A stretch of 64,000 nt of DNA from Aliiroseovarius halocynthiae (GCF_007004645.1 NZ_ML660022.1:108775-172774); one strand, 5' to 3'; counted from the first letter of the stretch, positions 52,731 to 62,687 are shown. The notes: generated by a model from the sequence alone, not told the origin. A program made the numbers and translations.

Positions 52731-53957
52731 ATGACATATGATGCCGATATCCTGATCGTGGGCGGAGGTCTGAACGGACCCGCCCTTGCACTGGCCCTTG
52801 GGGACACTGGGTTCAAAGTCACCGTGGTCGATGCACTGCCAAAAGGGGCGCGCGGGGGCGACGATTTCGATGGGCGCGGCTATGCGCTGGCGCTGGCATC
52901 GCAGCGCCTACTGGCAGCGCTTGGTGTCTGGCCGAAAGTGGCCGAACACGCGCAGCCGCTTCTGGATATCCGTATCTCTGACGGTCGCCCCGGCGAAGGC
53001 CCCGGCCCGTTCGTGTTGGAATTCGACCACGCCGAGATCGATGAAGGCCCGATGGGATACATGGTCGAGGATCGCTTCCTGTCCCGCGCCTTTCTAGATG
53101 CCGTCGAAGCGCACCCGAATGTCACACTGATTGATCAGGATACAGTGCTGGATCAGGTGATCGAACCTGCCTCGGTCACATTGGAACTGGCCTCGGGCAA
53201 GCGCCTGACGGGGCGCATGGTCGTGGGCTGCGATGGGCGCAAATCCGGCACCGGCGAACGCGCTGGCATCAATCGGCATGGGCATAATTACGGACAAACC
53301 TCGTTGGTCTGCGCCATTGATCACAAGTTGCCCCATAACGGTGCCGCACATCAATTTTTCATGCCCTCCGGTCCCTTGGCGATCCTGCCACTTCCGGGCA
53401 ACCAATGCTCGATCGTCTGGACCGAAACCCATGACGAAGCCGCGCGCATTCACGCGCTTGACGACAACGGCTATCTGGAAGAGCTGCGCCCGCGTTTCGG
53501 CTCGTTCCTGGGTGACATCAGCCTAGCCGGAAAGCGTTTCACCTACCCACTGAACCTGACGGTCGCGAACAGCTTTGTTGCGGATCGTCTGGCGCTGGTG
53601 GGGGATGCCGCCCACGGGATGCACCCGATCGCGGGGCAAGGGTTGAACGCAGGTCTGAAAGACGTGGCCGCACTGGCCGAGGTTCTGACGCTTGCCCGCC
53701 GTCGTGGTGAGGACATTGGCCGTCTGGACGTTCTGGAACGCTATCAACAGTGGCGTCGCTGGGACGTGTCACAGATGGTGATGATGACGGAAGCCACCAA
53801 CCGCTTGTTCTCGAACGACAATCCGATCCTTCGCGTGGCGCGCGATATCGGGTTAGGCGCGGTCAACGCCATGCCCGGCCTGCGCCGCAACTTCATCCGC
53901 GAAGCTGCGGGCCTGACCGGGGATCTGCCACGCTTGCTGCAAGGCCGCCAAATCTGA
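52731..53957 (+). CDS. UbiH/UbiF/VisC-family FAD hydroxylase
   Basis: 408 residues from ATG 52731 (GAGG a few bases upstream); an ATG at 52695 with AGGA upstream would add 12. FAD-binding GGGLNGPALALALG is at the start, and GDAAHGMHPIAGQGLNAGLKD closes the FAD site. The family hydroxylates the quinone ring in ubiquinone synthesis, or other aromatic rings. With no other ubi genes near, the exact position hydroxylated is unclear. Confidence 0.88.
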   Translation: MTYDADILIVGGGLNGPALALALGDTGFKVTVVDALPKGARGGDDFDGRGYALALASQRLLAALGVWPKVAEHAQPLLDIRISDGRPGEGPGPFVLEFDHAEIDEGPMGYMVEDRFLSRAFLDAVEAHPNVTLIDQDTVLDQVIEPASVTLELASGKRLTGRMVVGCDGRKSGTGERAGINRHGHNYGQTSLVCAIDHKLPHNGAAHQFFMPSGPLAILPLPGNQCSIVWTETHDEAARIHALDDNGYLEELRPRFGSFLGDISLAGKRFTYPLNLTVANSFVADRLALVGDAAHGMHPIAGQGLNAGLKDVAALAEVLTLARRRGEDIGRLDVLERYQQWRRWDVSQMVMMTEATNRLFSNDNPILRVARDIGLGAVNAMPGLRRNFIREAAGLTGDLPRLLQGRQI

Positions 53958-54027
53958 TCGCCTGCTGCTTGTCGCTGAGTTGACTGCGGAAAGGCGCATT
54001 TGGCACCCGCCAATCAATCAGAATGGC

Positions 54028-54615
54028 TTAATGTTGTCGTTTGGTAACGAACAAGACAGCAATCGTCCCGCCGATCAAAGTACCTGCAATTGTTGCCGAC
54101 ACCGTATGCTTGTCGAGCATGTACCGACCATACATAGTCAAAAAGGTTACAACTAACCCAAGCATACCCAACCAGATGCTATAGCGCCGAAGCATAATCA
54201 TGGCGCCAGATGCTGCCAGCGCCGAATGGCCCGATGGAGTATTGTGCTGACTGTCGGGGCTAATGGGCCTTTGGCCAAGCCGTGTTCCCTGAATGGTGAC
54301 ATCATTTAGCATTCGTTTGGGACCATGGGTGGCCACAATACCTGCAACAGTCACCACAAGAATCTGCTTCAACCCGACCACATCCCGGCTGACCAAAGCA
54401 ATTGCCAGCGGCACAATACTGTTCAGGTGGCGGCCATAATCCTCGATCGCGACGACATGCGTGATTTCATGTCCGTTTTTTAACGGCTGATAATCACGCT
54501 CCAGATTGGTTGGATAGAACATCGACGCCAAAATCAGCATCATGACCAGTGCGAATCTTATGGGATAGGCGTGCAGCACCGCGCCCGCTGACTGGAAAAT
54601 TTCGCGAAATGTCAT
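54028..54615 (-). CDS. PAP2-family membrane phosphatase
   Basis: 195 residues with about five hydrophobic helices. The PAP2 core shows RP (116-117), PSGH (127-130), and an Arg 164...His 170 pair (YGRYMLDKH). The Asp usually four residues after that His is Ala here, and the first Lys motif is not visible, so the active site may be modified. It overlaps the eptA gene by four bases, which suggests joint action on lipid A: dephosphorylation or phosphate transfer at the outer face. Confidence 0.75.
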   Translation of the reverse strand: MTFREIFQSAGAVLHAYPIRFALVMMLILASMFYPTNLERDYQPLKNGHEITHVVAIEDYGRHLNSIVPLAIALVSRDVVGLKQILVVTVAGIVATHGPKRMLNDVTIQGTRLGQRPISPDSQHNTPSGHSALAASGAMIMLRRYSIWLGMLGLVVTFLTMYGRYMLDKHTVSATIAGTLIGGTIAVLFVTKRQH

Positions 54616-56264
54616 GATGCGTCCTTTGGTAGATTGAACAGATCCCGTTCAGGAAGATAGGCATCCATCGTCAAGCCAAACGCCCCAAGGATCGAATGAA
54701 AGACCAGATCATGGGGATTGATCTTGTCACGCATGATCATGTCATTATCCAGCCCACGACTGGCTTTAAACCCTTCCGACATCCAGACATAGAATGGGAT
54801 CAGACGCTGCTCGGGCGGGGCAACCGATATGGGTGCTCCATGCAGATACAGCCCATTTTCGCCTAATGACTGGCCGTGATCCCCAACAAAGATCATGGCT
54901 GTGCGGGTGTCAGGAATATCCGCTAGCTCTTTCACTAATTCAGCGAGAAGATAATCGTTGTATACCAGCGTGTTATCATATGCGTTATGCAGCTCTTCCT
55001 CTGAGCATTTCGCGATCTGTACGGTGTCACACACCGGTTGGAACACACCGAATTCAGGCGAATATTTCGAATAGTAAGCAGGGCCGTGACTGCCGGTCTG
55101 GTGAAGCGTGATAAACAGACGATCTGCCTTGGTCGATTGAATAAGCTCTGGCAGTTCCCAGAGCAACGACTCGTCCAACTTCGGGTCCGGGCAATCCGCA
55201 CCGGTACAGTCGGCCACGAGATCATACGCTTTGATATAATTGTCGACCTCAATAGGCGGCTCGCCAAAATTGTTCGACCGGAACTCGGTATGCACACCAT
55301 GGCGCGTCAGATAGCTTTGGATCGGCTCGTGAACTGTACGGGCCGACGCGGCATTTCCTTCATGAGTCAACATACAGGCCAGTGCCGCAATTGTGTACGT
55401 CGCACAGCTTTCCCCCATAGGAAGAACGGCGATATCCGTGTCTTTCGTATACGGGTTGGTGTCTTTTCCATACCCGTAGTGCGCGAAGTGATCCGCGCGT
55501 GCGGCTTCGCCGATCACCAAGATCACGACGTCCTTCTGACCGGCTGGGACCACAGCGTCAAATTCTCCGTCGGGCAAAAGGACTTGCTCGCGGTTGCGCA
55601 AGGCTTGCTGATTGGCATAGCGGGCCGCATTCACGACGTAAGACCACGGCAGCACACGCGACCCCATGCTCTCACCGTGAAGATCGTACCAAAACCATGT
55701 GGTCGCCGTGGAAAACGCCCAAGTGACCAACAAAGCGAAGCTGGCGACAAAACCCATTATGCGCGCCACAACACCAGGTTTCCGCACTGGTATGAACCAT
55801 AATAGAAGGATTGCAGCGACGATCGCGGGAATCAAATACAATAGAAGTCCCGGATGCCAAAGCTGGGATGCCTCACCTTGATCGGTGTTTAGGATATTCC
55901 CAATCATTGTACGATCCAACACGATCGCATAGGAATTCATGTAGTACAGCGCGGCAGCATTCACCACAAGGTTGAGGGACATAAACCCTTTCATCAAGCG
56001 AACCGAAAAGATCGATAGCAAGAATAGAACGATGCACATCACAAGGAATTGCAGGATCTGCGTTGAAGTCAGCAGCAATTTCCCGTCATATGTACCCAGT
56101 TCTATGGCAGTCAAAATGACGCTTAGAACCGGACCTTGGAACAAGGCCATGTTAATGAGTGAATAGAGCGCGATGGCCGTAAATAGTCCGAGTTTCCAAG
56201 AGGTTTGGCGCTTCATGTTCCTAGTCAACGGCACGTCTTTCTGCTCGCAATCTGTTTGCTCCAC
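54612..56264 (-). CDS. eptA: Lipid A phosphoethanolamine transferase EptA
   Basis: 550 residues from GTG 56264 (AGGTG upstream); ATG 56216 is a possible second start. Five N-terminal membrane helices (to about residue 185) anchor a periplasmic sulfatase-fold domain. Catalytic Thr 289 lies in ESCATYTIAALAC, with Glu 253 (IGEAARADH) and FVGDHGQSLGENG as metal ligands. It moves phosphoethanolamine from phosphatidylethanolamine to lipid A, lowering negative charge, and leaves diacylglycerol. Overlaps the PAP2 gene. Confidence 0.92.
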   Translation of the reverse strand: MEQTDCEQKDVPLTRNMKRQTSWKLGLFTAIALYSLINMALFQGPVLSVILTAIELGTYDGKLLLTSTQILQFLVMCIVLFLLSIFSVRLMKGFMSLNLVVNAAALYYMNSYAIVLDRTMIGNILNTDQGEASQLWHPGLLLYLIPAIVAAILLLWFIPVRKPGVVARIMGFVASFALLVTWAFSTATTWFWYDLHGESMGSRVLPWSYVVNAARYANQQALRNREQVLLPDGEFDAVVPAGQKDVVILVIGEAARADHFAHYGYGKDTNPYTKDTDIAVLPMGESCATYTIAALACMLTHEGNAASARTVHEPIQSYLTRHGVHTEFRSNNFGEPPIEVDNYIKAYDLVADCTGADCPDPKLDESLLWELPELIQSTKADRLFITLHQTGSHGPAYYSKYSPEFGVFQPVCDTVQIAKCSEEELHNAYDNTLVYNDYLLAELVKELADIPDTRTAMIFVGDHGQSLGENGLYLHGAPISVAPPEQRLIPFYVWMSEGFKASRGLDNDMIMRDKINPHDLVFHSILGAFGLTMDAYLPERDLFNLPKDAS

Positions 56265-56392
56265 GGCCGAGACACCTCAAAGTGCTTGAAGCTCGCGTAA
56301 AATCCGGTGATTTATGTGACGTCTCTACAACCCCGTTGCGCTGATGTCACTAAGCTTGTCAGCCATGCTCGCCCAAATTTGGAGTTTCAGGT

Positions 56393-57085
56393 ATGAATGT
56401 TCTCGACGCTGTCATAATCCCTATGCATCGCGAAGGTCGGAAGTTTGTTGCTATCTTTGCAGTGATCACAGCGATATTGACTTGGGTATGGGCGCCGCTG
56501 TTTTGGCTAGGTCTGGCTCTGACTATCTGGTGCTACTATTTCTTCCGCGATCCTAAGCGAGTCGTGCCACAGAATCCTAACTATGTGATTTCACCCGCAG
56601 ACGGGGTCGTTTCCCTGATCCAAGATGTGGTGCCACCAAAAGAAATGGGGCTAGGCGATGGGGCGCTGACACGGGTGTCAGTGTTCATGGACGTATTCAA
56701 TTGCCATGTAAACCGCGCATGCATTGATGGTGTCGTGCAAAACATCACCTATCATCATGGAAAGTTTCTTAACGCATCCTTGGATAAAGCCAGTGAGCAT
56801 AACGAGCGGAACTCGATCACGATCGAGCGCTCGGACGGCGTGAAAGTCGGTATCACACAGATTGCTGGGTTGGTTGCACGCCGCATTGTTTGTTTCGCTC
56901 ACGCCGGAATGCCTGTTAGCGCGGGTGATCGGTTTGGCTTAATCCGGTTTGGAAGCCGACTTGACGTCTATCTCCCCAAAGGTGCCACGCTTCAAGTATC
57001 CTTGGGGCAGACAACAATTGCTGGCGAAACTGTTTTAGCTGACCTTCGCCCCGACGCGGTCGCACATCTAGGGGTTTCGAAATGA
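56393..57085 (+). CDS. psd: Phosphatidylserine decarboxylase
   Basis: 230 residues with a hydrophobic N-terminal helical region, the short alphaproteobacterial type. The proenzyme cleavage site is Gly 187-Ser 188 in [11 protein letters not shown]; Ser 188 becomes the pyruvoyl group. Conserved [14 protein letters not shown] is present. It turns phosphatidylserine into phosphatidylethanolamine at the inner membrane. Its stop overlaps the pssA start (ATGA), so the two consecutive pathway enzymes are coupled. Confidence 0.94.
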   Translation: MNVLDAVIIPMHREGRKFVAIFAVITAILTWVWAPLFWLGLALTIWCYYFFRDPKRVVPQNPNYVISPADGVVSLIQDVVPPKEMGLGDGALTRVSVFMDVFNCHVNRACIDGVVQNITYHHGKFLNASLDKASEHNERNSITIERSDGVKVGITQIAGLVARRIVCFAHAGMPVSAGDRFGLIRFGSRLDVYLPKGATLQVSLGQTTIAGETVLADLRPDAVAHLGVSK

Positions 57086-57843
57086 ACGAGAGGGAACGCC
57101 CCCAGATCCAGCTGAATTATTGGTCATTGCTGCCAAATCTCGTGACGCTTCTTTCAATTTGTACAGGCATGTCGTCAATCCGGTTGGCATTGAGCGATCG
57201 GCATGAGTTGGCCGTGATCGCTTTGGTGGTCGCCATGGTTCTGGACGGCTTGGATGGACGTCTGGCGCGTGCACTACAAAGCCAGTCAGAGATCGGCGCA
57301 CAGCTAGATTCTTTGGCTGATTTTTTCAACTTCGGAGTCGCCCCAGGTCTCATCATCTATTTGTCAGTGTTTTTGGGTTCGGAATACGCAAATCTCAGCT
57401 GGGTGGCTGTGATGTTTATTGGCGTCTGCTGCGCCTATCGGCTGGCTCGGTTCAATTCGTCTCAGCAGTCTTCAGACACTGACTACTTCGAAGGTGTCCC
57501 CGCGCCGCTCCTTGCTATGCTGTGCCTAACACCCGTCTATCTGCAGCTGCTAGGTTGGGAATTTGGAAAAAACCACCCCATCCTAACGACATTATTTCTT
57601 TTCTTCTGCGGATACCTTGCAGTTTCCCGCATACCCACAGTGTCGCTGAAATCTCTGAGCATTCCTCACAAGCGACAATCCCATTTTATGGTCGCGATCT
57701 CGGGAGTATTTGCGTTGATGCTGGTCTTCCCCTGGGAGACATTGACGATCTTTTCCGCCATCTATCTGGTTTCTCTGCCAATATTCGCGCGGCGGATTAA
57801 AGACAGATGTGCGAAAGATGCTACAGACGTTCAGGAAAAATAG
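57082..57843 (+). CDS. pssA: CDP-diacylglycerol-serine O-phosphatidyltransferase
   Basis: 253 residues with six to seven hydrophobic helices. The CDP-alcohol phosphotransferase motif D-G-x2-A-R-x8-G-x3-D-x3-D is intact (Asp 55 to Asp 80). Type II PssA, makes phosphatidylserine from CDP-diacylglycerol and serine. Coupled to psd by a four-base overlap. Converges on dgkA. Confidence 0.95.
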   Translation: MNERERPQIQLNYWSLLPNLVTLLSICTGMSSIRLALSDRHELAVIALVVAMVLDGLDGRLARALQSQSEIGAQLDSLADFFNFGVAPGLIIYLSVFLGSEYANLSWVAVMFIGVCCAYRLARFNSSQQSSDTDYFEGVPAPLLAMLCLTPVYLQLLGWEFGKNHPILTTLFLFFCGYLAVSRIPTVSLKSLSIPHKRQSHFMVAISGVFALMLVFPWETLTIFSAIYLVSLPIFARRIKDRCAKDATDVQEK

Positions 57844-57859
57844 CCCGAGCTTCTGTACC

Positions 57860-58249
57860 TCAGAACAAGCCCAGCGTTGTCGCAAGCGCAAAGGCAACAT
57901 AGAATCCGTTTGAACAGAGCAAGCATAGCACAGCGAATGAGCCTAGATCCTTCGCGTTCTTGGCTCTTTGCGACCACTCGGGTGAAACGAGGTCTACAAT
58001 CTCTTCCAACGAAGTATTCAGTGCTTCCACTGCTGATGTAACCAAGAACAATATGATGGTAACAACATAGTGGACGGGCGAAACACCGACGAACCAGAAC
58101 AATCCTAGGATTACTAGCTGAGCCAGAATCTCTTGCCGAAATGCTGCCTCTCCAAAGAGCACCTTTGACCCGTCAAAAGAGTAGCGTGCTGCTGCACGAA
58201 AATGCGCAAATCCGGTAACTTTTTTAGGAATTTTTGGCATTTGGCTCAT
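57860..58249 (-). CDS. dgkA: Diacylglycerol kinase
   Basis: 129 residues from ATG 58249, which has AGGTG nine bases upstream; a GTG inside that AGGTG is a poor start. Three membrane helices, with the family signatures EAAFRQE and EALNTSLEEIVDLVSPEWSQRAKNAKD. It phosphorylates diacylglycerol to phosphatidic acid, which is useful next to EptA because that enzyme releases diacylglycerol from phosphatidylethanolamine. Confidence 0.92.
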   Translation of the reverse strand: MSQMPKIPKKVTGFAHFRAAARYSFDGSKVLFGEAAFRQEILAQLVILGLFWFVGVSPVHYVVTIILFLVTSAVEALNTSLEEIVDLVSPEWSQRAKNAKDLGSFAVLCLLCSNGFYVAFALATTLGLF

Positions 58250-58653
58250 TGGGACTGGCACCTAAAGTTTCGCAAGTAATTTCGTCTCACCTTGTTAAGA
58301 GAGTTGGCTAGTAATGTCGACACAAGTGAAGCCGTCTGTACGTGGATCATGCGAGATGTGTTAACCACCCGGCTGGGGGGATCACGCAACGCCCGACGCG
58401 TTCTACCCGGCCGTTCAGCCCCCTACCGCATCTATACTCCGTGGTACGCATCGTGTGCGCATCCAAACCGTCCCCAAACTATCTCTTGTCGCTATGCTGC
58501 GACGCCAGAACGTCTTCGCAACTCCGACGCTGTACTGCATAATCCAAAGCCTTCCGCATCGCCAATCATTCTGCAGTTTCCGGAAGTAGTTCCCCTTTCC
58601 TTCCACTCCAAAATCCCCCATTCTCTCGGCAATAAAATTTTGGGAAGAGTGTG
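58250..58653. other. 404-base gap between dgkA and a small lipoprotein gene
   Basis: No convincing gene is seen; open frames in it lack ribosome sites. The sequence has runs of C and T and a few short repeats. It holds the dgkA promoter (- strand) and a promoter or long leader of the lipoprotein gene (+ strand). No tRNA-like fold was noticed. Confidence 0.35.
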
Positions 58654-58938
58654 ATGAAGAACCAAATTATTCTCGCAGGCGCTGCCGCGTTTGGTCTGTC
58701 GGGTTGTGTAACGCCCTCTGGCACGGCGATGAATGTGTCCGACCCGAACCTGCAGTCTCGCGCAACGTTGCCGGCTGAGGTGTTGGATACGGTAGCGCCG
58801 GGGCAAGATGTCAGTGATATTCGGGTAGATGCCCGCGATGGCTGTTTGATGTACCGCCACAAAGGCCCGGTTGAAACCACCTATATCCCTCTGCGCAACA
58901 AAAAGGGCCGCGCGATTTGCGTCAAACGCGAAGCCTAA
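58654..58938 (+). CDS. Small lipoprotein
   Basis: 94 residues from ATG 58654 (GTG directly before is less likely). A lipobox LSGC (Cys 18) anchors it to a membrane, probably the outer one via Lol. The mature part is small with two further cysteines (DGCLMY, AICVKREA). Family not recognised. It has its own terminator at 58959-58986. Confidence 0.75.
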   Translation: MKNQIILAGAAAFGLSGCVTPSGTAMNVSDPNLQSRATLPAEVLDTVAPGQDVSDIRVDARDGCLMYRHKGPVETTYIPLRNKKGRAICVKREA

Positions 58939-58958
58939 CAACCGTTCGGAAATAAGTT

Positions 58959-58986
58959 CGGGCGGCCCGATCGGACCGCCCGTTTT
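58959..58986 (+). terminator. Terminator of the small lipoprotein gene
   Basis: CGGGCGG (58959-58965) and CCGCCCG (58976-58982) form a 7-base-pair stem around an inner CCGA/TCGG palindrome, followed by TTTT. Confidence 0.8.
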
Positions 58987-59013
58987 CGTGTTTAGCACCC
59001 AGTTTACCTAAGG

Positions 59014-59727
59014 TTATGCAGGATAGAGATGTGCGGTCACGCCCATTTCGACCTGATCATACAGCCCGATGATGTGCGCCATCACCATACGCACACAGCC
59101 CGAGCTGGCGCGCGATCCGATCGAGCGCGGTTGCGGCGAACCATGGATTCGCAGATAGGTGTCACGGCGCCCTTCAAACAGATAGATCGCACGGGCACCC
59201 AGCGGGTTCGATGGGCCTCCGTCCATACCATCTTCGTATTTCTCGTATTTATGTGGCTCGCGCTTGATCATGTCTGGTGTCGGAGTCCATGTCGGCCACT
59301 TAGCCTTTCGGCCCACGGTATAAACACCGGGCTCGTACAATCCACTACGACCGATCGCAACACCATAGCGCATCGCCGTGCCATCGTCGCGGACGTGATA
59401 AAGGTAGCGCGCCACCGCATCCACGTGAATATCACCGGGCTTCAGACCGTCATTAGCCTGCACAATGCGCGGTAACAGACGTTCTTTAAGCCCCCATGGG
59501 TTCGATGTCGTAGGGTCATAATTCGCCGGGGTTACCCGAGCGTCATACTTGTTCCACATCGCGCGGTTTGAAACCGGACGGCGCTTGACTTTGACTGGGG
59601 CGGCTACCTGAGTCTGCTCTACCGCAGGAAGGTCCGGTGCCTCTTCATCCTGCGCCCAAAGTGGCGAGCTGATTGGGCCAGAAAACAACGTAGCAGTTGT
59701 GATTACAAAATGGCGGCGGGTCAACAT
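59014..59727 (-). CDS. L,D-transpeptidase (YkuD) with Tat-like signal
   Basis: 237 residues. A twin-arginine-like leader (MLTRRHFVIT) ends near ALWAQ/DEE. The YkuD catalytic set is His 195 (RIHGSPQP), Cys 211 and Arg 213 (SSGCVRM). It makes 3-3 cross-links or attaches proteins to peptidoglycan in the periplasm. The Pro/Glu/Lys segment after the signal peptide could span the envelope. Confidence 0.9.
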   Translation of the reverse strand: MLTRRHFVITTATLFSGPISSPLWAQDEEAPDLPAVEQTQVAAPVKVKRRPVSNRAMWNKYDARVTPANYDPTTSNPWGLKERLLPRIVQANDGLKPGDIHVDAVARYLYHVRDDGTAMRYGVAIGRSGLYEPGVYTVGRKAKWPTWTPTPDMIKREPHKYEKYEDGMDGGPSNPLGARAIYLFEGRRDTYLRIHGSPQPRSIGSRASSGCVRMVMAHIIGLYDQVEMGVTAHLYPA

Positions 59728-59851
59728 GGCAGTGCTTCCTAGTTACAGACTGAGTCGGTTCTAAAACCATTATGTTACGGCAATTCTGAGCAATGACGAG
59801 TCAAAATCCTTACTCCACTGTTCGGGATCTCTCTCAACGGCACCGCCCACA

Positions 59852-60187
59852 TCATACTTTTCGAACAAACTTTGATTTCAATCCCATCTTGCCAATTCCG
59901 GGAATTTTACAATCGATATCATGATCACCGACAACCAAACGAATTTCCCGAACCTTGGTACCAACCTTAACTTTTGATGAAGACCCTTTAACCTTAAGGT
60001 CTTTGATCACCGTCACGGTGTCTCCATCCATCAAGACGTTTCCAACGCTGTCGCGCACCACTTGATCTAAGACTTCAAATTCCTCTCGCGACCATTCGTG
60101 AGCGCATTCAGCGCAAACCAATAGCGCACCCAGTTCATAGGTCAATTCCGACGCACAGGCGGGGCATGCTGGCAACATTTCAGTCAT
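59852..60187 (-). CDS. PhnA/YjdM-family zinc-ribbon protein
   Basis: 111 residues from ATG 60187 (AGGAAGGGG upstream). An N-terminal zinc ribbon ([21 protein letters not shown]) is followed by the C-terminal PhnA domain ([28 protein letters not shown]). Despite the old name, its role in phosphonate use is doubtful. It lies just after the ribosomal operon terminator and is transcribed the same way. Confidence 0.9.
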   Translation of the reverse strand: MTEMLPACPACASELTYELGALLVCAECAHEWSREEFEVLDQVVRDSVGNVLMDGDTVTVIKDLKVKGSSSKVKVGTKVREIRLVVGDHDIDCKIPGIGKMGLKSKFVRKV

Positions 60188-60232
60188 CCCCTTCCTATAG
60201 GCACCAGAATGCCGGTGCGCCAGCCCCAAACG

Positions 60233-60261
60233 AAAAAGGCCCCCGCGTTTGCGGAGGCCTT
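60233..60261 (-). terminator. Terminator after rplW
   Basis: On the - strand AAGGCCTCCGC pairs with GCGGGGGCCTT (one wobble) around AAAC, then TTTTT. It lies 22 bases after the rplW stop and ends the rpsJ-rplC-rplD-rplW run. Confidence 0.9.
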
Positions 60262-60283
60262 GTTCAAGTCGTGAAAGCGTCGA

Positions 60284-60580
60284 TCACAGTCCAGTGGACA
60301 CGTCGATCGTGTTGCCCTCTTCCAGGGTAACATAGGCTTTTTTGACGTCTTTACGCTTGCCCAGCTGACCGCGGAAGCGTTTGACTTTACCCTTGGTGAT
60401 GGTCGTGTTGACGGCTTTCACCTTCACACCAAACAGGGCTTCAACAGCTTCTTTGATCTGCGGCTTGTTCGAGTCGATAGCGACTTCGAAAACCACGGCG
60501 CCGTTCTCCGAAGCCATGGTGGCTTTCTCGGTGATGATCGGCTTGCGGATCACGTCATAGAGTGCAGCTTTATCGGTCAT
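60284..60580 (-). CDS. rplW: 50S ribosomal protein L23
   Basis: 98 residues, normal length. Matches L23: [52 protein letters not shown]. Near the polypeptide exit tunnel; docks trigger factor and SRP. Overlaps rplD by four bases. A terminator follows, where rplB would normally come next. Confidence 0.97.
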   Translation of the reverse strand: MTDKAALYDVIRKPIITEKATMASENGAVVFEVAIDSNKPQIKEAVEALFGVKVKAVNTTITKGKVKRFRGQLGKRKDVKKAYVTLEEGNTIDVSTGL

Positions 60581-61194
60581 TTCAGGCGAGCCTCCAGAGC
60601 TTCGACACCTGCTTTGGTGAGCACAAGAGTGTCACGCTTCAGGATGTCATAGACGTTGGCACCCATCGACGGCAGGATATCCAAACCTTCGATGTTACGA
60701 GCCGCCATAGCGAACTTTTCGTTCACTTCGGCGCCGTCGATAACCAGGGCGCGTTTCCAGCCCAGGTCCTTAACCGCTTTGGCGAGAACAGCAGTTTTGC
60801 CGTCAGCATCAGCAGTATCGATCACAACCAGTTCACCAGCTTGCGCTTTGGCGGACAGGGCGTGCTTCAGACCCAGTTTGCGGAATTTCTTGGTCAGGTC
60901 GTGGCCGTGCGAACGCACAACCGGGCCTTTGTAAACACCACCACCACGGAAGATCGGAGCCGAACGAGCACCGTGACGAGCGCCACCAGTACCTTTTTGG
61001 CGATAGATCTTCTTGGTCGAGTATTTGACCTCGGAACGTGTCTTTACCTTGTGAGTACCAGCCTGCGCATTGTTGCGCTGCCAGCGAACCACACGGTGCA
61101 GAATGTCGGCGCGCGGCTCAAGACCGAACAGGGCCTCGTCCAGGTCAACCGAACCGGCTTTTTTGCCGTCAAGTTTGATTACATCAAGTTTCAT
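60577..61194 (-). CDS. rplD: 50S ribosomal protein L4
   Basis: 205 residues. The conserved loop [35 protein letters not shown] lines the exit tunnel. In enterobacteria L4 represses its own S10 operon; no such leader was recognised here. Overlaps rplC upstream and rplW downstream by four bases each. Confidence 0.97.
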   Translation of the reverse strand: MKLDVIKLDGKKAGSVDLDEALFGLEPRADILHRVVRWQRNNAQAGTHKVKTRSEVKYSTKKIYRQKGTGGARHGARSAPIFRGGGVYKGPVVRSHGHDLTKKFRKLGLKHALSAKAQAGELVVIDTADADGKTAVLAKAVKDLGWKRALVIDGAEVNEKFAMAARNIEGLDILPSMGANVYDILKRDTLVLTKAGVEALEARLK

Positions 61195-61916
61195 GCTTCA
61201 CCACCTTCCGCAGGGGCTTCTTCAGCCGGTGCTTCGGTTGCAGCCGATTTCAGGGCAGCCGGGAACGGAACGTTCTCGGGCAGCTTCTTTTTCACGGCGT
61301 CTTTAACGGTGACCCAGCCACCTTTCGAGCCGGGGACAGCGCCCTTAATGAACACCAGGCCACGATCGGCATCGGTCTTCACGACTTCCAGGTTTTGAGT
61401 GGTCACACGAACCGAACCCATGTGGCCGGCCATTTTCTTGCCTTTGAAAACCTTACCGGGATCCTGACACTGACCAGTCGAGCCGTGCGAACGGTGGCTG
61501 ATCGAAACACCGTGTGTCGCGCGCAGACCGCCGAAGTTGTGACGCTTCATGGCACCGGCAAAGCCTTTACCAATAGACGTACCAGCAACGTCGACCTTCT
61601 GACCTTCAACATAGTGCTCGGCCGAGATCTCTTCGCCAACGGCGATCAGGTTTTCAGCAGGAACGCGGAATTCCACCATCTTGCGCTTGGGGGCAACGCC
61701 AGCTTTGGCGAAATAGCCGCGCATCGGCTTCGAGGTGCGTTTTGCCTTTGCTTCACCAGCACCCAGCTGAACGGCGGTGTAACCGTCGGTCTCTTCGGTA
61801 CGGTTGGCAACAACCTGCAGGTTTTCCAGTTGAAGAACGGTCACAGGGATCTGCTTGCCGTCTTCCATGAACAAGCGGGTCATGCCCACTTTTTTCGCGA
61901 TAATACCAGAGCGCAT
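61191..61916 (-). CDS. rplC: 50S ribosomal protein L3
   Basis: 241 residues, about 30 longer than many bacterial L3 because of an Ala/Glu/Pro tail ([14 protein letters not shown]). The conserved core has [33 protein letters not shown], with the Gln that is methylated by PrmB. Overlaps rplD by four bases. Confidence 0.96.
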   Translation of the reverse strand: MRSGIIAKKVGMTRLFMEDGKQIPVTVLQLENLQVVANRTEETDGYTAVQLGAGEAKAKRTSKPMRGYFAKAGVAPKRKMVEFRVPAENLIAVGEEISAEHYVEGQKVDVAGTSIGKGFAGAMKRHNFGGLRATHGVSISHRSHGSTGQCQDPGKVFKGKKMAGHMGSVRVTTQNLEVVKTDADRGLVFIKGAVPGSKGGWVTVKDAVKKKLPENVPFPAALKSAATEAPAEEAPAEGGEA

Positions 61917-61930
61917 CTGTGATACCCTCC

Positions 61931-62239
61931 TTAGACCGAGATCTGAACGTCAACGCCAGCAGCCAGGTCGAGCTTCATCAGCGCGTCCACGGTCTGTGGG
62001 GTCGGGTCGACGATGTCGAGCAGACGCTTGTGCGTGCGGATCTCGAACTGGTCGCGGGATTTCTTGTCGATGTGAGGACCACGGAGAACCGTGAACTTCT
62101 CGATCTTGTTCGGCAGCGGGATGGGGCCGCGAACGTTTGCACCGGTCCGTTTGGCAGTGTTGACGATCTCTTGTGTGGAAGCATCCAGCACGCGATAGTC
62201 AAACGCCTTCAGACGGATACGAATGTTTTGACTGGTCAT
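61931..62239 (-). CDS. rpsJ: 30S ribosomal protein S10
   Basis: 102 residues, normal length: [63 protein letters not shown]. First gene of the S10 run; also a transcription antitermination factor (NusE). A gap of 241 bases separates it from the cold-shock gene; tuf lies further upstream. Confidence 0.97.
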   Translation of the reverse strand: MTSQNIRIRLKAFDYRVLDASTQEIVNTAKRTGANVRGPIPLPNKIEKFTVLRGPHIDKKSRDQFEIRTHKRLLDIVDPTPQTVDALMKLDLAAGVDVQISV

Positions 62240-62424
62240 AGCATTCGCCCTTTCAGGCAGGAAGTTGATAGGACGACAGGAAGCTCATTCCCCCTGCCCT
62301 CGTCGAACCCCGGACAAATTCAAAAAGCGGGACCGAATCCCGCTGATAAATTCGCCGAGCGAACTCGCGCGTAGTACAGGGCGATCATCCATGTGGCAAG
62401 GGGGAAAACCCACAATCACCCTGA

Positions 62425-62460
62425 AATGCGAAACGCGGCCCTTGGGTAAGGGCCGCGTTC
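62425..62460 (-). terminator. Terminator of the cold-shock gene
   Basis: AACGCGGCCCTT and AAGGGCCGCGTT (62432-62443, 62448-62459) form a perfect 12-base-pair stem with a 4-base loop, about 20 bases after the cold-shock stop. Short T-rich sequence follows on the - strand. Confidence 0.85.
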
Positions 62461-62480
62461 AAAACTGTCTTCGAAAGGGC

Positions 62481-62687
62481 TTATGCCAGTTCGATATTGA
62501 TCGCCGACTCGCGGCCGTCACGGCCTGCTTCAACGTCGAATGTTACTTTTTGGTCGTCAGCCAGACCGGTCAGGCCCGAACGCTCAACAGCCGAGATGTG
62601 TACAAACACGTCTTTGCCGCCAGTTTCAGGTGCGATGAAGCCGAAGCCTTTAGTTGAGTTGAACCATTTTACGGTGCCATTGGCCAT
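62481..62687 (-). CDS. Cold-shock protein (CspA family)
   Basis: 68 residues with RNP1 (KGFGFI) and RNP2 (VFVHI) motifs: a small single-stranded nucleic acid chaperone. The mRNA leader has a perfect 9-base complement to its ribosome-binding region (62695-62703 with 62773-62781), so translation may respond to RNA folding. It interrupts the usual tuf-rpsJ adjacency. Confidence 0.95.
   Translation of the reverse strand: MANGTVKWFNSTKGFGFIAPETGGKDVFVHISAVERSGLTGLADDQKVTFDVEAGRDGRESAINIELA

Noticed and set aside
58292..58654. A 120-codon open frame in the gap before the small lipoprotein
   Set aside because: Starts at a rare codon without a ribosome site, has no domain and overlaps the lipoprotein start.
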